A stretch of 18,404 nucleotides of DNA. It comes from Anaerolineales bacterium UBA1136 (GTDB lineage: Bacteria; Chloroflexota; Anaerolineae; Anaerolineales; UBA11657). The position numbers and the translations under genes were made by a program. Of this stretch, positions 1-7,197 are shown piece after piece. The notes below the pieces were generated by a model, which searched no databases, was not told the origin of the DNA, and saw only the letters and a program-made list of their open reading frames with translations. Where the stretch lies: contig DCAJ01000085.1 in assembly GCA_002311455.1 (NCBI GenBank), positions 1,992 through 20,395 on the forward strand, written 5' to 3'. The first letter of the stretch is position 1. Each line of letters opens with the position of its first letter.

Positions 1-57
1 AGGGTGCTGCTGTCGCGCCGCGCATTGGCTAAACAACTTAAACGCATAGAGGATTAA
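1..57 (+). CDS. 3' end of an upstream protein-coding gene (partial)
   Basis: Frame 1 is open from the window edge to a TAA at 55-57 and encodes a basic 18-residue tail ending ...KQLKRIED. The following glycosyltransferase starts only 16 bases later, which fits two genes of one transcript. The first 25 bases are richer in G+C than the rest of the window. The tail is too short to assign to a family. Frame 3 is also open to a stop at 30-32, so the choice of frame 1 is inference from its longer reading and tight junction. Confidence 0.35.
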   Translation, partial: RVLLSRRALAKQLKRIED

Positions 58-73
58 CTTCGAGAAACACGCT

Positions 74-1189
74 ATGAAGGTGACTATTCTAATGTCGGAT
101 ACTGGTGGTGGTCACCGTTCTGTGGCTACAGCGGTAAGGTCAGCACTTATTACTGCGAAACCAGGATTATGTGTTGAATTAGTTGATGGTTTGTTGCACT
201 ATGCACCCTATCCCCTCAATCAACTACCAGATTGGTATGCTACTATAATTGCACACTTTATTGGTTTATGGAGATCTGGTTACGCGCTTAGCGATGGGCC
301 TCTGCGCACGCGCGTTTTAAATCTTCTAGCCCGACCCTATTTGCGCTCGTCAGTTCGTAGATTTGTACAACAGCATAAATTCGATTTGTTAGTTAGCACA
401 CATCCAATGTTGGTGAGCTCAATTTTGGATGGTCTGGGTGTGAGCCAGCCACCATTTGTTACTGTAGTAACAGACTTGGTGACAGCACATGCCTGGTGGT
501 TTGATCGACGTGCAAGTTTGACCCTTGTTCCGACTAAAGAAGCGAGATCCAAAGCCCTGAGGTGTGGGATTGCACCTGAACTAGTGCAAGTAGTAGGGCT
601 TCCAGTATCTGAGTCATTCAGTAAGAAATTAAATAAGCAATTGGTGCGTGAGAAGTTAGGTTGGGACCCTAGTGCTTTTACAGTGCTTTTGATGGGTGGT
701 GCAGAGGGTATGGCTCCCTTACAGGATATCGCTAATGCTTTGAGGATTAGTGGCATGTCTTTGCAGCTTGCAATTGTATGTGGCAGAAATGAACGCTTAT
801 TATCAGATCTCAAAGCATTGGATTGGCCGATCAACACTCATATATATGGATTTGTGGACAATGTATCAGTGCTTATTAGAGGTGCAGATGCCGTGACTAC
901 AAAGGCAGGTCCCTCTACTGTAATGGAGGTACTAAACTGCGGACGACCACTCTTGCTATGTGGGGCTGTTCCTGGTCAGGAAGATGGTAATGTAAGTTTT
1001 GTTTTGGAACACAACCTGGGATGGTGGACTCCGTTTCCGGACGATGTGCTTTCTAGATTAAGATTGTTGCAAGAGAGGGACGCTGGGATACTTAATCATG
1101 TATCCACTGCGATAGATGATTTACTTATCCCGCAATCTGCGAGTACTGTAGCATCCAAAATAATTAGTCTCCTACCAAAAGCAGTATAA
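74..1189 (+). CDS. MGDG synthase/MurG-like glycosyltransferase (probable glycolipid synthesis)
   Basis: This 371-residue protein resembles the GT28/GT-B enzymes that transfer a sugar from a nucleotide sugar to diacylglycerol (MGDG synthase and UgtP-type glucosyltransferases); MurG is a more distant relative. The N-terminus carries the MGDG-synthase signature D9-T-G-G-G-H14. The C-terminal Rossmann half has G-F-V-D-N-V followed by the donor-binding stretch K277-A-G-P-S-T with E285, and then G-Q-E-D-G-N, as expected of this family. No membrane-spanning segment or signal peptide is apparent, so it is probably a cytoplasmic or peripheral membrane enzyme. It begins 16 bases after an upstream stop and ends 5 bases before the acetyltransferase gene, suggesting one transcript. 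Fold and family are secure; the actual sugar and lipid acceptor cannot be read from sequence. Confidence 0.85.
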   Translation: MKVTILMSDTGGGHRSVATAVRSALITAKPGLCVELVDGLLHYAPYPLNQLPDWYATIIAHFIGLWRSGYALSDGPLRTRVLNLLARPYLRSSVRRFVQQHKFDLLVSTHPMLVSSILDGLGVSQPPFVTVVTDLVTAHAWWFDRRASLTLVPTKEARSKALRCGIAPELVQVVGLPVSESFSKKLNKQLVREKLGWDPSAFTVLLMGGAEGMAPLQDIANALRISGMSLQLAIVCGRNERLLSDLKALDWPINTHIYGFVDNVSVLIRGADAVTTKAGPSTVMEVLNCGRPLLLCGAVPGQEDGNVSFVLEHNLGWWTPFPDDVLSRLRLLQERDAGILNHVSTAIDDLLIPQSASTVASKIISLLPKAV

Positions 1190-1194
1190 TCGCC

Positions 1195-2205
1195 ATGGAG
1201 TCTAATAAGATTATGCAAGATAGATTACGTCGGATAAATGTTCGGCATGACTTGATTGAAATAGCTAAACTGATCGAGTTATGCTTTGGAGACGTACTAG
1301 ACGAAAGTGGCCGTGCTGCTATAAGGGAGATGCGCATGATGAGCCGGGCTGGCCCTTTCCTTTGGTTAATGTCTTTATTTCCGATAGGTAACCCTTCATG
1401 GCAATATGGATTCGTCTACGTAAGCTCAGGTCTTATAGTTGGCAATATTGGAGCACAACCTATTAACAGCACTATGAATACTTGGCTAATTGCTAATGTA
1501 GCTGTACATCCGGACTATCGCAGACAAGGTATTGCCAGACAGCTAGTTATAGCAGCGCTGGATTCTATAGAAAGCAGGGGTGCTACACGGGTTATATTAC
1601 AGGTAGATATTGACAATACTGACGCTGCTAGCTTGTACAGACAAATTGGATTTGAGACCCTGACTATTCGTACAATTTGGCGCCGTAGAAGTAAACATGT
1701 AACCGAACACACTTCTTTTCAAGCGCCGGTGAAGATACGGCAGGCTTTGCGAGCTGATTGGCCCTTGGAATATTCTCTTCTGGACAAATATAGTCCTGAA
1801 GGTCTTACATGGACTGCACCATTACAGATAAAGCATCTGCGTCCTTCAATACTTAGGGATATCGGTCACTTTATAACTGGTAATCAGGAAGAACGTTGGC
1901 TTATTTTACGATTTGGAGAAGTAGTAGGGTGGGTCTATATTCTGTCTAGCTCGAGCACTGCGGACCAGATTCGGTGGGTAGTAGCTCCGCCATGGCGTTC
2001 TGCTCTAGAGCATGAATTACTCAAGTACGCACTTAATAGGTTAGGTGATAGTAATTGTAACGTTTGGATCGAACATCCTGATGGTGATGCTAACAGATTT
2101 CTTCATCAACACTTCTTTGAGTCGACACGAACTTTAAGATGGATGCATATCGATTTACCTTATGAAAGCCAAAAAGTTCACCGGTTGTCTTTGGAGTTAC
2201 ATTGA
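1195..2205 (+). CDS. GNAT-family N-acetyltransferase with two GNAT-like halves
   Basis: The protein has 336 residues. Its first half is a clear GNAT acetyltransferase: N101-V-A-V-H-P-D-Y followed by the acetyl-CoA pyrophosphate-binding motif R109-R-Q-G-I-A114, then an N-T-D-A-A-S-L-Y-R-Q-I-G-F segment typical of motif B. The second half (about residues 175-336) repeats the same outline: an R-x-x-D-W start, a V-G-W-V-Y-I strand, I-R-W-V-V-A-P-P-W-R where the CoA-binding loop should be, and an R-F-L-H-Q-H-F-F-E near the end. It lacks the Q/R-x-x-G-x-G/A motif, so it is probably a degenerate second domain. The substrate is unknown. The gene starts 5 bases after the glycosyltransferase stop, so the two are probably co-transcribed. 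The alternative ATG at 1213 would remove only six residues. Confidence 0.8.
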   Translation: MESNKIMQDRLRRINVRHDLIEIAKLIELCFGDVLDESGRAAIREMRMMSRAGPFLWLMSLFPIGNPSWQYGFVYVSSGLIVGNIGAQPINSTMNTWLIANVAVHPDYRRQGIARQLVIAALDSIESRGATRVILQVDIDNTDAASLYRQIGFETLTIRTIWRRRSKHVTEHTSFQAPVKIRQALRADWPLEYSLLDKYSPEGLTWTAPLQIKHLRPSILRDIGHFITGNQEERWLILRFGEVVGWVYILSSSSTADQIRWVVAPPWRSALEHELLKYALNRLGDSNCNVWIEHPDGDANRFLHQHFFESTRTLRWMHIDLPYESQKVHRLSLELH

Positions 2206-2218
2206 TATTCATATGTAA

Positions 2219-2246
2219 TTCAAATAATATGGGTTGAAAATATAGT
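2219..2246 (+). promoter_or_regulatory. candidate dnaJ promoter overlapped by an inverted repeat
   Basis: A -35-like TTCAAA (2219-2224) lies 16 bases before a -10-like TATAGT (2241-2246). Transcription would start near 2252, which leaves a normal leader for the GTG start at 2288. The inverted repeat TTCAA (2219-2223) / TTGAA (2234-2238), with a 10-base spacer, overlaps the -35 and spacer. Both elements are short and could be chance in AT-rich DNA. Confidence 0.3.
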
Positions 2247-2287
2247 AGACAAGTTATGTGTCTAGTAATTTATTGCGAGTAACTAAA

Positions 2288-3217
2288 GTGGAATATCAAG
2301 ACTACTATAAGATGCTGGGCGTTTCTAGATCTGCAAGCAATAAGGATATCAAGAAAGCCTATCGTCAATTAGCCCGCAAATATCATCCGGATCTTCGACC
2401 TGATGACAAGTCCGCTGAACAGAAGTTAAAAGCAATAAATGAAGCTTACGATGTTCTAGGCGATCCTGAAAAGCGAGCTAAATATGATCGTCTTGGTTCC
2501 AGTTGGCATCACCATCAAACTCGAGGGGGACGGGCCGGTGGATTTGACTGGTCAAATTGGGCTACTCGTGGTCAACCCAGATATGGTTCATTCAATTATG
2601 ATGATTTTTTCGGGCAAGGGGTATCCCAAGGAGGTTTCTCTGATTTCTTCAATACCATATTTGGGGCAACTGGTTCACAATCTACGTCTCCAGGAATGGG
2701 CATGAATACTCCTAAAGATACACTTCGCGAAGTAACCATATCATTGTTGGAAGCGTCTACAGGAACTATTCGTAGGCTATCAAAAGGTAGCCGGTCGCTT
2801 GATGTTAAGATACCTCCAGGTGCTAAAACTGGAACACGCGTACGTATTTCTGGACAAGGTCCTCGTACGCAAGATGGCTATCAAGGTGATCTCTATCTAA
2901 GAGTACGCGTACGACCCGACAAGCACTACGAGAGAAAAAATGATGATTTGTATCTGAGGCTTCCTGTCGATGTGTTTATAGCTGTGATGGGCGGAGAAGT
3001 TGTTGTGCCGACGTTATATGGCAATTTATCACTGTCAGTACCTGCAGGCAGTCAAGGTGGGCAAACCATTCGTTTGAAAGGGAAAGGTATGCCGAATATA
3101 AGAAACCCTCGTAAATTCGGCGATTTGTATGTACGTCTGCAGCTTCAGATACCAACTCAGTTATCCGACAAGGAAAGAGCTCTATGGGAGGAGCTCAACC
3201 GGCTTCGAAGAAGCTAG
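2288..3217 (+). CDS. DnaJ/Hsp40-family co-chaperone, CbpA-type (no zinc finger)
   Basis: This Hsp40 would stimulate the ATPase of DnaK and deliver unfolded protein to it. The J domain spans about residues 2-67 and has the essential H-P-D tripeptide at 33-35 (K-Y-H-P-D). A Gly/Phe/aromatic-rich linker follows to about residue 140, and then the two beta-sandwich substrate-binding domains (V-T-I-S-L-L-E-A; G-D-L-Y-L-R-V; G-G-E-V-V-V-P-T; G-K-G-M-P). There are no C-x-x-C-x-G-x-G repeats, so it is the class II/CbpA type rather than DnaJ itself. I chose GTG 2288 because it gives the family-typical start M-E-Y-Q-D-Y-Y and 309 residues. A GTG at 2258 would add ten unconserved residues. dnaK and grpE are not in the window. 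Confidence 0.9.
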   Translation: MEYQDYYKMLGVSRSASNKDIKKAYRQLARKYHPDLRPDDKSAEQKLKAINEAYDVLGDPEKRAKYDRLGSSWHHHQTRGGRAGGFDWSNWATRGQPRYGSFNYDDFFGQGVSQGGFSDFFNTIFGATGSQSTSPGMGMNTPKDTLREVTISLLEASTGTIRRLSKGSRSLDVKIPPGAKTGTRVRISGQGPRTQDGYQGDLYLRVRVRPDKHYERKNDDLYLRLPVDVFIAVMGGEVVVPTLYGNLSLSVPAGSQGGQTIRLKGKGMPNIRNPRKFGDLYVRLQLQIPTQLSDKERALWEELNRLRRS

Positions 3218-3218
3218 A

Positions 3219-3253
3219 ATCAATGTGTATTTTTCTAGATATACTAAATTGAT
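3219..3253 (+). other. AU-rich stem-loop directly after the dnaJ-like gene
   Basis: ATCAAT (3219-3224) pairs with ATTGAT (3248-3253), and GTGTAT (3225-3230) pairs with ATATAC (3239-3244) with one G-U pair. This makes a roughly 12-pair stem with an 8-base loop and a 3-base bulge. It begins right after the stop codon. No T-run follows, so it does not look like a standard intrinsic terminator. It may cap or stabilise the mRNA 3' end, or may be chance. Confidence 0.3.
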
Positions 3254-3330
3254 CAGTAAATGACTACCCTGTTGCTAGTGTCATAGACTATGTTGTCAGT
3301 GCTATGATACAATATTCCAATGTTAGCATT

Positions 3331-3401
3331 TGGGCCGTGGTGCAATGGTAGCACAGCGGACTTTGGATCCGTAGATCCTGGTTCGAGTCCAGGCGGCCCA
3401 G
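3331..3401 (+). tRNA. tRNA-Gln (anticodon TTG)
   Basis: A full cloverleaf can be drawn. The 7-pair acceptor stem is TGGGCCG (3331-3337) with CGGCCCA (3394-3400). The D arm is GTGC-AATGGTA-GCAC (3340-3354). The anticodon arm is GCGGA-CTTTGGA-TCCGT (3356-3372) with anticodon TTG at 3363-3365, reading CAA and CAG by wobble. The variable loop has 4 bases and the T arm is CCTGG-TTCGAGT-CCAGG (3377-3393). The discriminator is G3401. Only CC follows and then T, so the terminal A of CCA must be added after transcription. A possible -10 element, TACAAT (3308-3313), sits at a suitable distance upstream, but I could not find a convincing -35. Confidence 0.97.
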
Positions 3402-3484
3402 CCTAAACTCTATTTTAGACTCACTAATTGTGAACGACGACCCCCCAAGTAGTTATAGAGATTATCCAGCATTTATTGTTTCTA

Positions 3485-3501
3485 GCAGCTTGTTAAGCTG
3501 C
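3485..3501 (+). other. perfect hairpin in the glmU leader
   Basis: GCAGCTT (3485-3491) and AAGCTGC (3495-3501) are perfect inverted repeats around a 3-base GTT loop. They end 29 bases before the glmU ATG. It is the most GC-balanced hairpin in the tRNA-glmU spacer (3402-3530). What follows is GGTATTTCAT, not a T-run, so termination is not clearly indicated. A leader hairpin, a processing site downstream of the tRNA, or a protein-binding palindrome are all possible. Confidence 0.4.
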
Positions 3502-3530
3502 GGTATTTCATATTCAATGTACTATCAAAT

Positions 3531-4910
3531 ATGTCTATAAAAACTACATCTGTGATATTAGCTGCGGGTAAGGGTACGCGTATGTGCTCTAGTATTCCCA
3601 AAGTACTCCACACTTTGGCAGGTCGCCCATTATTGGAATATGCCTTGGATTTAGGACTGCACATTTGTAATATGTCCCCAATCGTAGTAGTAGGATTTGA
3701 GTCTGAGAAGGTGCAAGAGTTTATTGGGGATCGTGCCAAAGTAGTGTTGCAGAATCAGCAGTTAGGTACAGGGCATGCCTTGTATCAGACTGCAGATGTA
3801 TTGCGTGGACAGTCGGATATGATTTTGGTTTGGGCTGCTGATATGCCTTTACTTAGCAAAGATATGTTGGAAGCTGTTGTAAATTGCCAGAGTGAAAACG
3901 AAGGTCCGGTTTCAATTGTTACGTCTATATCGAGTAATCATCGTGGATTTGGGCGAGTAATTCGATCAGAGGGAGGTGAAGTTCAAGCAGTAGTAGAACA
4001 GTCAGATGCTACTTCTGAGCAGCTTACTACAAATGAAATTAATGTAGGTGTTTATTGTTTTGACTCATTGTGGTTATGGGATGAGCTATCAACTTTAAAG
4101 CCTTCTGCTAATGGGGAATATTATCTGACTGATTTGATTGAGTCAGCAGTTTTACAAAGTCATAAGGTCGGAGTTGTGACAGCCAATGCTGGAGACGAAA
4201 TAATAGGAATTAATACCCGTGTTCATTTAGCAGAGGCTGAGACTGCTCTAAGAGCTCGTATCAATCAAAGCTGGATGGAGCGCGGAGTGACATTAATAGA
4301 TCCAGATAATACTTACATAGGCCCTAATGTGGAAATTGGTTCGGACACTATTGTTTTGCCCAATACGCATTTGGAAGGAGATACTATTATCGGAGCGGAA
4401 TGTACAGTAGGTCCTAATAGCACGATCCGCGATTCTGTGATTGGTAATCATTGTAAGGTAGAATGTTCGGTGATTGAGCAGGCTAAGCTCGAAGATGAAG
4501 TTGACGTAGGACCGTTCGGGCATTTAAGGGCTGGTGCACACCTGGATAGCGGAGTGCATGTGGGCAACTTTGGAGAGGTCAAGAATTCTTACCTTGGTCC
4601 TGGTGTGAAAATGGGACACTTCTCGTATGTGGGTGATGCTACTGTAGGTGCACGTAGTAATATAGGAGCTGGAGCTATTACGTGTAATTATGGTATGGAT
4701 AAACAGAAACATCGGACTGAAATTGGAGAGGATGTTTTTATCGGTAGCGATACCATGTTGGTAGCACCATTACGTATAGGTTCTCGGGTCAGAACCGGTG
4801 CTGGATCAGTTGTTACCAAGGATTTGCCAGATGATAGTTTAGCAGTGGGTGTACCGGCACGCGTAATTTCAAGGTCGGTTGACGACAAAGTTCAATCACA
4901 AGATGAATAA
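3531..4910 (+). CDS. glmU: bifunctional UDP-N-acetylglucosamine pyrophosphorylase / glucosamine-1-phosphate N-acetyltransferase GlmU
   Basis: GlmU acetylates glucosamine-1-phosphate with acetyl-CoA and then couples the product to UTP, giving UDP-GlcNAc for peptidoglycan and other envelope polymers. The N-terminal uridyltransferase domain (about 1-232) has the nucleotide-binding loop L-A-A-G-K14-G-T-R17-M and the predicted Mg2+ ligands D104 and N228. The C-terminal left-handed beta-helix (about 250-445) is built of hexapeptide repeats and carries the catalytic base H363 (G-H-F-S-Y) and the N386-Y387 pair, at the same numbering as I recall for the E. coli enzyme. Its 459 residues match the normal family length. 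The ATG at 3531 is the natural start. The last codons overlap the start of the next gene. Confidence 0.97.
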   Translation: MSIKTTSVILAAGKGTRMCSSIPKVLHTLAGRPLLEYALDLGLHICNMSPIVVVGFESEKVQEFIGDRAKVVLQNQQLGTGHALYQTADVLRGQSDMILVWAADMPLLSKDMLEAVVNCQSENEGPVSIVTSISSNHRGFGRVIRSEGGEVQAVVEQSDATSEQLTTNEINVGVYCFDSLWLWDELSTLKPSANGEYYLTDLIESAVLQSHKVGVVTANAGDEIIGINTRVHLAEAETALRARINQSWMERGVTLIDPDNTYIGPNVEIGSDTIVLPNTHLEGDTIIGAECTVGPNSTIRDSVIGNHCKVECSVIEQAKLEDEVDVGPFGHLRAGAHLDSGVHVGNFGEVKNSYLGPGVKMGHFSYVGDATVGARSNIGAGAITCNYGMDKQKHRTEIGEDVFIGSDTMLVAPLRIGSRVRTGAGSVVTKDLPDDSLAVGVPARVISRSVDDKVQSQDE

Positions 4911-6144
4911 CTTTATTTTCGTACTAGTAATTTTGCTGGTAAGTGCGTTTCTGTCAGTCATAAGGTCTGTATTTCTTAATGTTTCAGTCAGCGATTTTGA
5001 GGAAGCTCAAGATAGGGGTGAAACTGGAGCTAGAATTGCCCGAATGGTACTGGATGATTCAACGCGCCTACATGTTACTTTGCGATTTTTGCACAGTCTC
5101 TCTAACATATTATTTGTTGGATATTTACTTTGGGTTTTATTTCCTGTTCTTCAAACAGTAGGCCATATTGAGATCTTAGTGCTGGCGTTGGCATCTTCCC
5201 TGACTTTGTTGGTTCTGGGGGAGATGATTCCACAATCTCTGGTGGTGAGCGTACCTTCATTGTGGGCGATTCGCTTAGCTCCGGCAATGTTGGGTCTGAC
5301 TTGGATATGTAGCCCTATCACTGGTTTGCTTCAATATGTTGCTAATCGTTTAGGAGTACCTCTTAATGAACGTGAGCGTTTGCTAGTGACTCCAGATGAG
5401 ATCAAGAATTTGGTAGATGCTGGTGAAGAGGGCGGTTCTATTGAGCAAGATGAACGTCAAATGATACACTCCGTATTTCAATTTAGTGACACTCTCGTTC
5501 GGGAAGTCATGATACCGCGTATTGACGTTCTAGCTCTTGATGTGAAAACTAAGCTATCGGAAGCTCACATGGCAGTTGTGGAAAACGGATACAGTCGTAT
5601 ACCCATTTACGATCGGACAGTTGATAACATAATTGGATTACTATATGCCAAAGATCTTCTATTAGCGCAGAATAATGGTGAAGAGACTCCTATATTGCGA
5701 GATATGCTCCGAAAGCCATTTTTTGTTCCAGAAACTAAGAAGATTGATGCTCTCTTACCTGAGCTGCAGGGCCAACGTATGCATATGGGCATTGTTGTTG
5801 ATGAATATGGCGGCATGGCTGGAGTGGTAACCCTTGAAGACCTTATAGAGGAACTAATAGGCGAAGTTCAGGATGAATATGATTTGGAGGAAGATATTCC
5901 ATTCAGGCAGATTGGCGAACATGAATATTTGGTGCAGGGTCGTATCGATATTGACGATTTAAATCGAAAGTTGCATACAGATATAGATGGTGGAGAATCA
6001 GACACACTTGCAGGATTTATATTTGAGCAACTCGGTAGGGTGCCGGTATTAGGAGAGAGCATTGAAGTTAATGGTTTTATGCTAGAAGTTCATCAGGTGG
6101 TTGAGCGTCAGATTAGATGGGTTCGTGTTCTGTATCAGAGCTAA
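4903..6144 (+). CDS. CNNM/CBS-domain membrane protein, CorC/HlyC family (probable Mg2+/Co2+ efflux)
   Basis: This 413-residue protein has the family architecture in full. An N-terminal CNNM/DUF21 membrane domain has hydrophobic segments at about 3-22, 63-83, 89-110 and 120-140. A tandem CBS pair (about 190-320) contains the hallmark V-R-E-V-M-I-P-R-I-D and G-G-M-A-G-V-V-T-L-E-D-L-I-E-E-L. The C-terminal CorC_HlyC domain covers about 330-410. Relatives (CorC, YrkA, CNNM proteins) are linked to magnesium or cobalt export; older databases call them hemolysins, which is probably misleading. I chose ATG 4903, which overlaps the glmU stop by 8 bases (ATGAATAA) and starts immediately before the first membrane helix. 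A TTG at 4879 would add eight polar residues. The overlap suggests translational coupling to glmU. The actual ion is unknown. Confidence 0.9.
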   Translation: MNNFIFVLVILLVSAFLSVIRSVFLNVSVSDFEEAQDRGETGARIARMVLDDSTRLHVTLRFLHSLSNILFVGYLLWVLFPVLQTVGHIEILVLALASSLTLLVLGEMIPQSLVVSVPSLWAIRLAPAMLGLTWICSPITGLLQYVANRLGVPLNERERLLVTPDEIKNLVDAGEEGGSIEQDERQMIHSVFQFSDTLVREVMIPRIDVLALDVKTKLSEAHMAVVENGYSRIPIYDRTVDNIIGLLYAKDLLLAQNNGEETPILRDMLRKPFFVPETKKIDALLPELQGQRMHMGIVVDEYGGMAGVVTLEDLIEELIGEVQDEYDLEEDIPFRQIGEHEYLVQGRIDIDDLNRKLHTDIDGGESDTLAGFIFEQLGRVPVLGESIEVNGFMLEVHQVVERQIRWVRVLYQS

Positions 6145-6345
6145 TTGTCTCGAAAAAATTCTTTCAGAAAAGAATAGTGTTTATAATCTGGAAAATTACC
6201 CTCATTTGTTTGAGTAGGTGCGTCTTGGTAGACTAATCTCGACTTTCTATTAAACTGATTCAACCCCAGAATGTTTGAGTAATACAAGTTATAGTAATAG
6301 TAGGCACGAACTGTATCTTGGTATCCATGCTGCAATAGGCCAGAA

Positions 6346-6354
6346 TGGTATAAT
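6346..6354 (+). promoter_or_regulatory. perfect extended -10 promoter of recO
   Basis: TGGTATAAT (6346-6354) matches the extended -10 consensus TGnTATAAT exactly. Only six bases separate it from the recO ATG at 6361, so the expected transcription start is at or next to the A of the start codon. There is no good -35 hexamer 16-18 bases upstream, which extended -10 promoters do not need. The remainder of the 216-base spacer (6145-6360) shows no gene; it has only a weak AT-rich inverted repeat, ATTCTTT/AAAGAAT (6158-6175). Confidence 0.6.
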
Positions 6355-6360
6355 CGTAAA

Positions 6361-7176
6361 ATGGCGCGCACACGGACAATTCGCACTGAAACGATTGTCC
6401 TTCGGCATCAAGTCTTTGGTGAGGCGGATAGACTGCTCACGATGTTGACACCTAATCACGGTAAATTACGGGCAATTGCTAAGGGTGTGCTGAAACCGTC
6501 AAGTCGTAAAACTGGTCATCTAGATCTTTACATGCGTGTAGATGTGCTACTTGCTACTGGTCGCAATCTATATGTTGTTACTCAGGCGCAGACTATTGAC
6601 GCATATAGGCAATTGCGGGAAGATTTAGTGAGGAGTAGCTATGCTAGCTGTTCCGTAGAATTGCTTGATAGTTTTACACCTGATGGGGAGTCAAACATAG
6701 ACTTATATTGGCTGTTGGAAAAAACTCTATCACGTATAAATGCTAGTGATAATTTACCAATCATCATGCGGCACTATGAATTGCATTTGTTGGAAATGGT
6801 CGGCTTCCGGCCGGAATTGGAGTTTTGTCTAGGTAATAATGAGCCGATACAACCAGAAGATCAATATTTTGATGCTATTGCAGGTGGTGTTCTATGTCCT
6901 AGTTGTGGGAGTGGCAAGCGTAATGTTTGGCCAGTTAGTATGGATGTACTTAAACTAATGCGTTTTTTGCAGAGGAATGCCTATTCTTCTATACAAAACT
7001 TAAGTGTGCGATCAAAAATAGCAGCTGAATTAGAGAAGATACAACTACACTACATTACTGTACAGTTGGAAAGACAATTAAAGTCTGTGGATTTTCTTGA
7101 TCGAGTTCGTAGCCTCAGTAATAATAGTGTTGATAATACTATTAGAGTCGTCCAGACTGCTAATCAATTTGAGTAG
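6361..7176 (+). CDS. recO: DNA repair protein RecO
   Basis: RecO binds single-stranded DNA and SSB and, with RecR, loads RecA in the RecF recombination-repair pathway. The N-terminal OB-fold (about 1-80) has the typical T-E-T-I-V-L-R-H-x-x-F-G-E-A-D-R-L-L-T and H-G-K-L-R-A-I-A-K-G sequence. A helical C-terminal domain follows, with M-V-G-F-R-P-E-L-E-F-C156 and L-C179-P-S-C182-G. The usual C-terminal zinc site of RecO uses two Cys pairs; here the first pair has only one Cys (F-C-L-G-N). Its 271 residues are within the family range. The ATG at 6361 lies just behind an extended -10 element and has no upstream Shine-Dalgarno. glyQS starts 21 bases after the stop, so these two genes probably share a transcript. 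Confidence 0.93.
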   Translation: MARTRTIRTETIVLRHQVFGEADRLLTMLTPNHGKLRAIAKGVLKPSSRKTGHLDLYMRVDVLLATGRNLYVVTQAQTIDAYRQLREDLVRSSYASCSVELLDSFTPDGESNIDLYWLLEKTLSRINASDNLPIIMRHYELHLLEMVGFRPELEFCLGNNEPIQPEDQYFDAIAGGVLCPSCGSGKRNVWPVSMDVLKLMRFLQRNAYSSIQNLSVRSKIAAELEKIQLHYITVQLERQLKSVDFLDRVRSLSNNSVDNTIRVVQTANQFE

Positions 7177-7197
7177 GAGTAATATGTAGGTGTACTA

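Noticed and set aside
337..837. 166-codon open frame on the - strand inside the glycosyltransferase gene
   Set aside because: It is antisense to a clearly conserved protein, has no recognisable domain and no plausible promoter or ribosome site.
2836..2913. Nine-base sequence ACGCGTACG occurring twice, 69 bases apart
   Set aside because: Both copies are in the same reading frame within the DnaJ-like gene and encode ordinary x-R-V-R strands; probably a codon coincidence.
3281..3307. Overlapping CATAG/CTATG inverted repeats upstream of tRNA-Gln
   Set aside because: Arms of 5-6 bases in AT-rich DNA with several equivalent pairings; no clear promoter or operator layout.
3421..3433. TCAC-N5-GTGA in the tRNA-glmU spacer, considered as a second CRP-like site
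   Set aside because: The half-sites are everted relative to the TGTGA-N6-TCACA pattern and only four bases long.
6158..6175. AT-rich inverted repeat ATTCTTT/AAAGAAT after the CNNM/CBS gene, considered as a terminator
   Set aside because: Only A-T rich pairing with a single G-C pair, and no T-run after it; too weak to call.
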